In this document: positions 13,890-14,457 of the stretch, one piece after another
Layout of the letters: each line of letters opens with the position of its first letter
Numbering within the stretch: the first letter of the stretch is position 1
Assembly: GCA_964412685.1 (NCBI GenBank)
Contig: CAYPPS010000014.1
Location: 1 to 14,457 of the forward strand
Length of the DNA: 14,457 nucleotides
Source: CAYPPS01 sp964412685
Lineage (GTDB): Bacteria; Patescibacteriota; Microgenomatia; PFEM01; CAYPPS01
Direction of reading: 5' to 3'
Position numbers and translations under genes: made by a program
Notes under the pieces: model-generated
What the model was told of the DNA's origin: nothing
Database searches by the model: none
Seen by the model: only the letters and a program-made list of their open reading frames with translations

Positions 13890-13898
13890 TGTTAAGAT
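13890..13898 (+). promoter_or_regulatory. Extended -10 promoter box for frr
   Basis: TGTTAAGAT is identical to the box in front of amrS. It ends 8 bases before the ATG at 13906, predicting a leaderless frr mRNA. An upstream in-frame ATG at 13897 lies inside the box and is therefore unlikely to be used. Confidence 0.5.
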
Positions 13899-13905
13899 GA
13901 CATCA

Positions 13906-14457
13906 ATGGTTGATCTAAATGAACTTCGGGTTAGAATGCAAAGGGCGGTTGATCTTTTGCAGGAAGAGCTTTCTCAAATTAAAGCCGGTCGAGCTAGTCC
14001 TTCTTTGGTAGAAAAGATTATGGTTGAGGCATATGATACTCAGATGCCTCTGGTGGAACTAGCTTCTATCACCTCTCCTGATCCTAACCAATTGCTTGTT
14101 TCTCCTTTTGATAAGAGTATTGTTGGTGAGATCCAACGAGCGATCGGATCTCGGCAAGAGCTGGGTTTATCGGCGAATGTTGATGGAGAAATGATTCGTA
14201 TCATCATTCCCCCTTTAACAGAAGAAAGAAGGCAAGAGCTGACCAAAGTGATTAGTCAAAAGTTAGAAATTACTCGAGTAATGGTTCGCCAAGAAAGAGG
14301 TGAATTGATGGCTCAAATCAAACGATCAGCCGAAGCGAAAGAATTAAATGAGGACGAGAAGTTTGAGCTGGAAAAAAAAGTTCAGAATTTAACCGATGAA
14401 TTTAATGAGAAGATTGGGAGTATTGGGAAGCAAAAAGAACAAGAACTTCTATGCCTT
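13906..14457 (+). CDS. frr: Ribosome recycling factor, cut by window edge
   Basis: Hand translation from ATG 13906 gives 184 codons, open to the last base; since the family is about 185 aa, only the final residue or two and the stop should be missing. Signatures include MQRAVDLLQEELSQIKAGRA (family pattern M-k---l---l--iR-GRA), SPFDKSIVGEIQRAI, NVDGEMIRIIIPPLTEERRQ and VRQERGELMAQIKR. RRF with EF-G splits the post-termination ribosome. In many bacteria pyrH lies between tsf and frr; here the genes are 20 bases apart and pyrH is absent from this position. The probable own promoter lies directly upstream. Confidence 0.95.
   Translation, partial: MVDLNELRVRMQRAVDLLQEELSQIKAGRASPSLVEKIMVEAYDTQMPLVELASITSPDPNQLLVSPFDKSIVGEIQRAIGSRQELGLSANVDGEMIRIIIPPLTEERRQELTKVISQKLEITRVMVRQERGELMAQIKRSAEAKELNEDEKFELEKKVQNLTDEFNEKIGSIGKQKEQELLCL

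Overview
The window looks like one scaffold piece from a reduced-genome bacterium of the Candidate Phyla Radiation (Patescibacteria), perhaps the Microgenomates side. This placement is inference. It rests on a very short EF-Ts (153 aa), a DprA without its C-terminal winged helix, few Shine-Dalgarno sequences, tight gene packing, and a 100-N scaffold gap of the kind seen in metagenome assemblies. TGA is used as a stop (mreB, dprA), so a code that reassigns TGA is unlikely.

Layout. Positions 1-1378 (minus strand) hold an Amr pair: the radical-SAM enzyme AmrS, followed with an 8-base overlap by the Memo/AmrB-like protein, which runs off the left edge. Positions 1421-2035 (plus) encode a 204-aa protein I do not recognise. 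Positions 2021-4242 (minus) hold an O-antigen ligase/polymerase-like membrane protein with C-terminal TPRs. It is split by an N-gap that appears to be an assembly artefact. Diverging from it is a cell-shape locus, mreB - structured intergenic region - mreC - mreD - mrdA (PBP2), at 4299-8452. A RelE-type toxin and ribbon-helix-helix antitoxin pair (8453-8987, minus) sits exactly at the 3' end of mrdA, and a second copy of the last 39 bases of mrdA lies beyond it. Then come dprA and topA (9129-12038), a 166-base gap with a DnaA-box-like cluster, dut, and the translation genes rpsB, tsf and frr. frr runs off the right edge.

The cell-envelope part is coherent. MreB filaments with MreC, MreD and PBP2 form the core of the elongation machinery, and the adjacent Wzy/WaaL-type protein would handle surface glycans. 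The right half is a housekeeping block: DNA processing, topoisomerase I, nucleotide sanitation and ribosome assembly, translation and recycling.

The most notable signals beyond the genes are: (1) the toxin-antitoxin insertion that duplicated the mrdA 3' end, with only synonymous differences between copies; (2) a pseudoknot-capable element of about 118 bases between mreB and mreC; (3) a recurring extended -10 promoter (TGnTAnnAT) placed so close to start codons that several mRNAs should be leaderless; (4) three co-oriented DnaA-box-like sites between topA and dut. No tRNA, rRNA, CRISPR array or transposase was seen.
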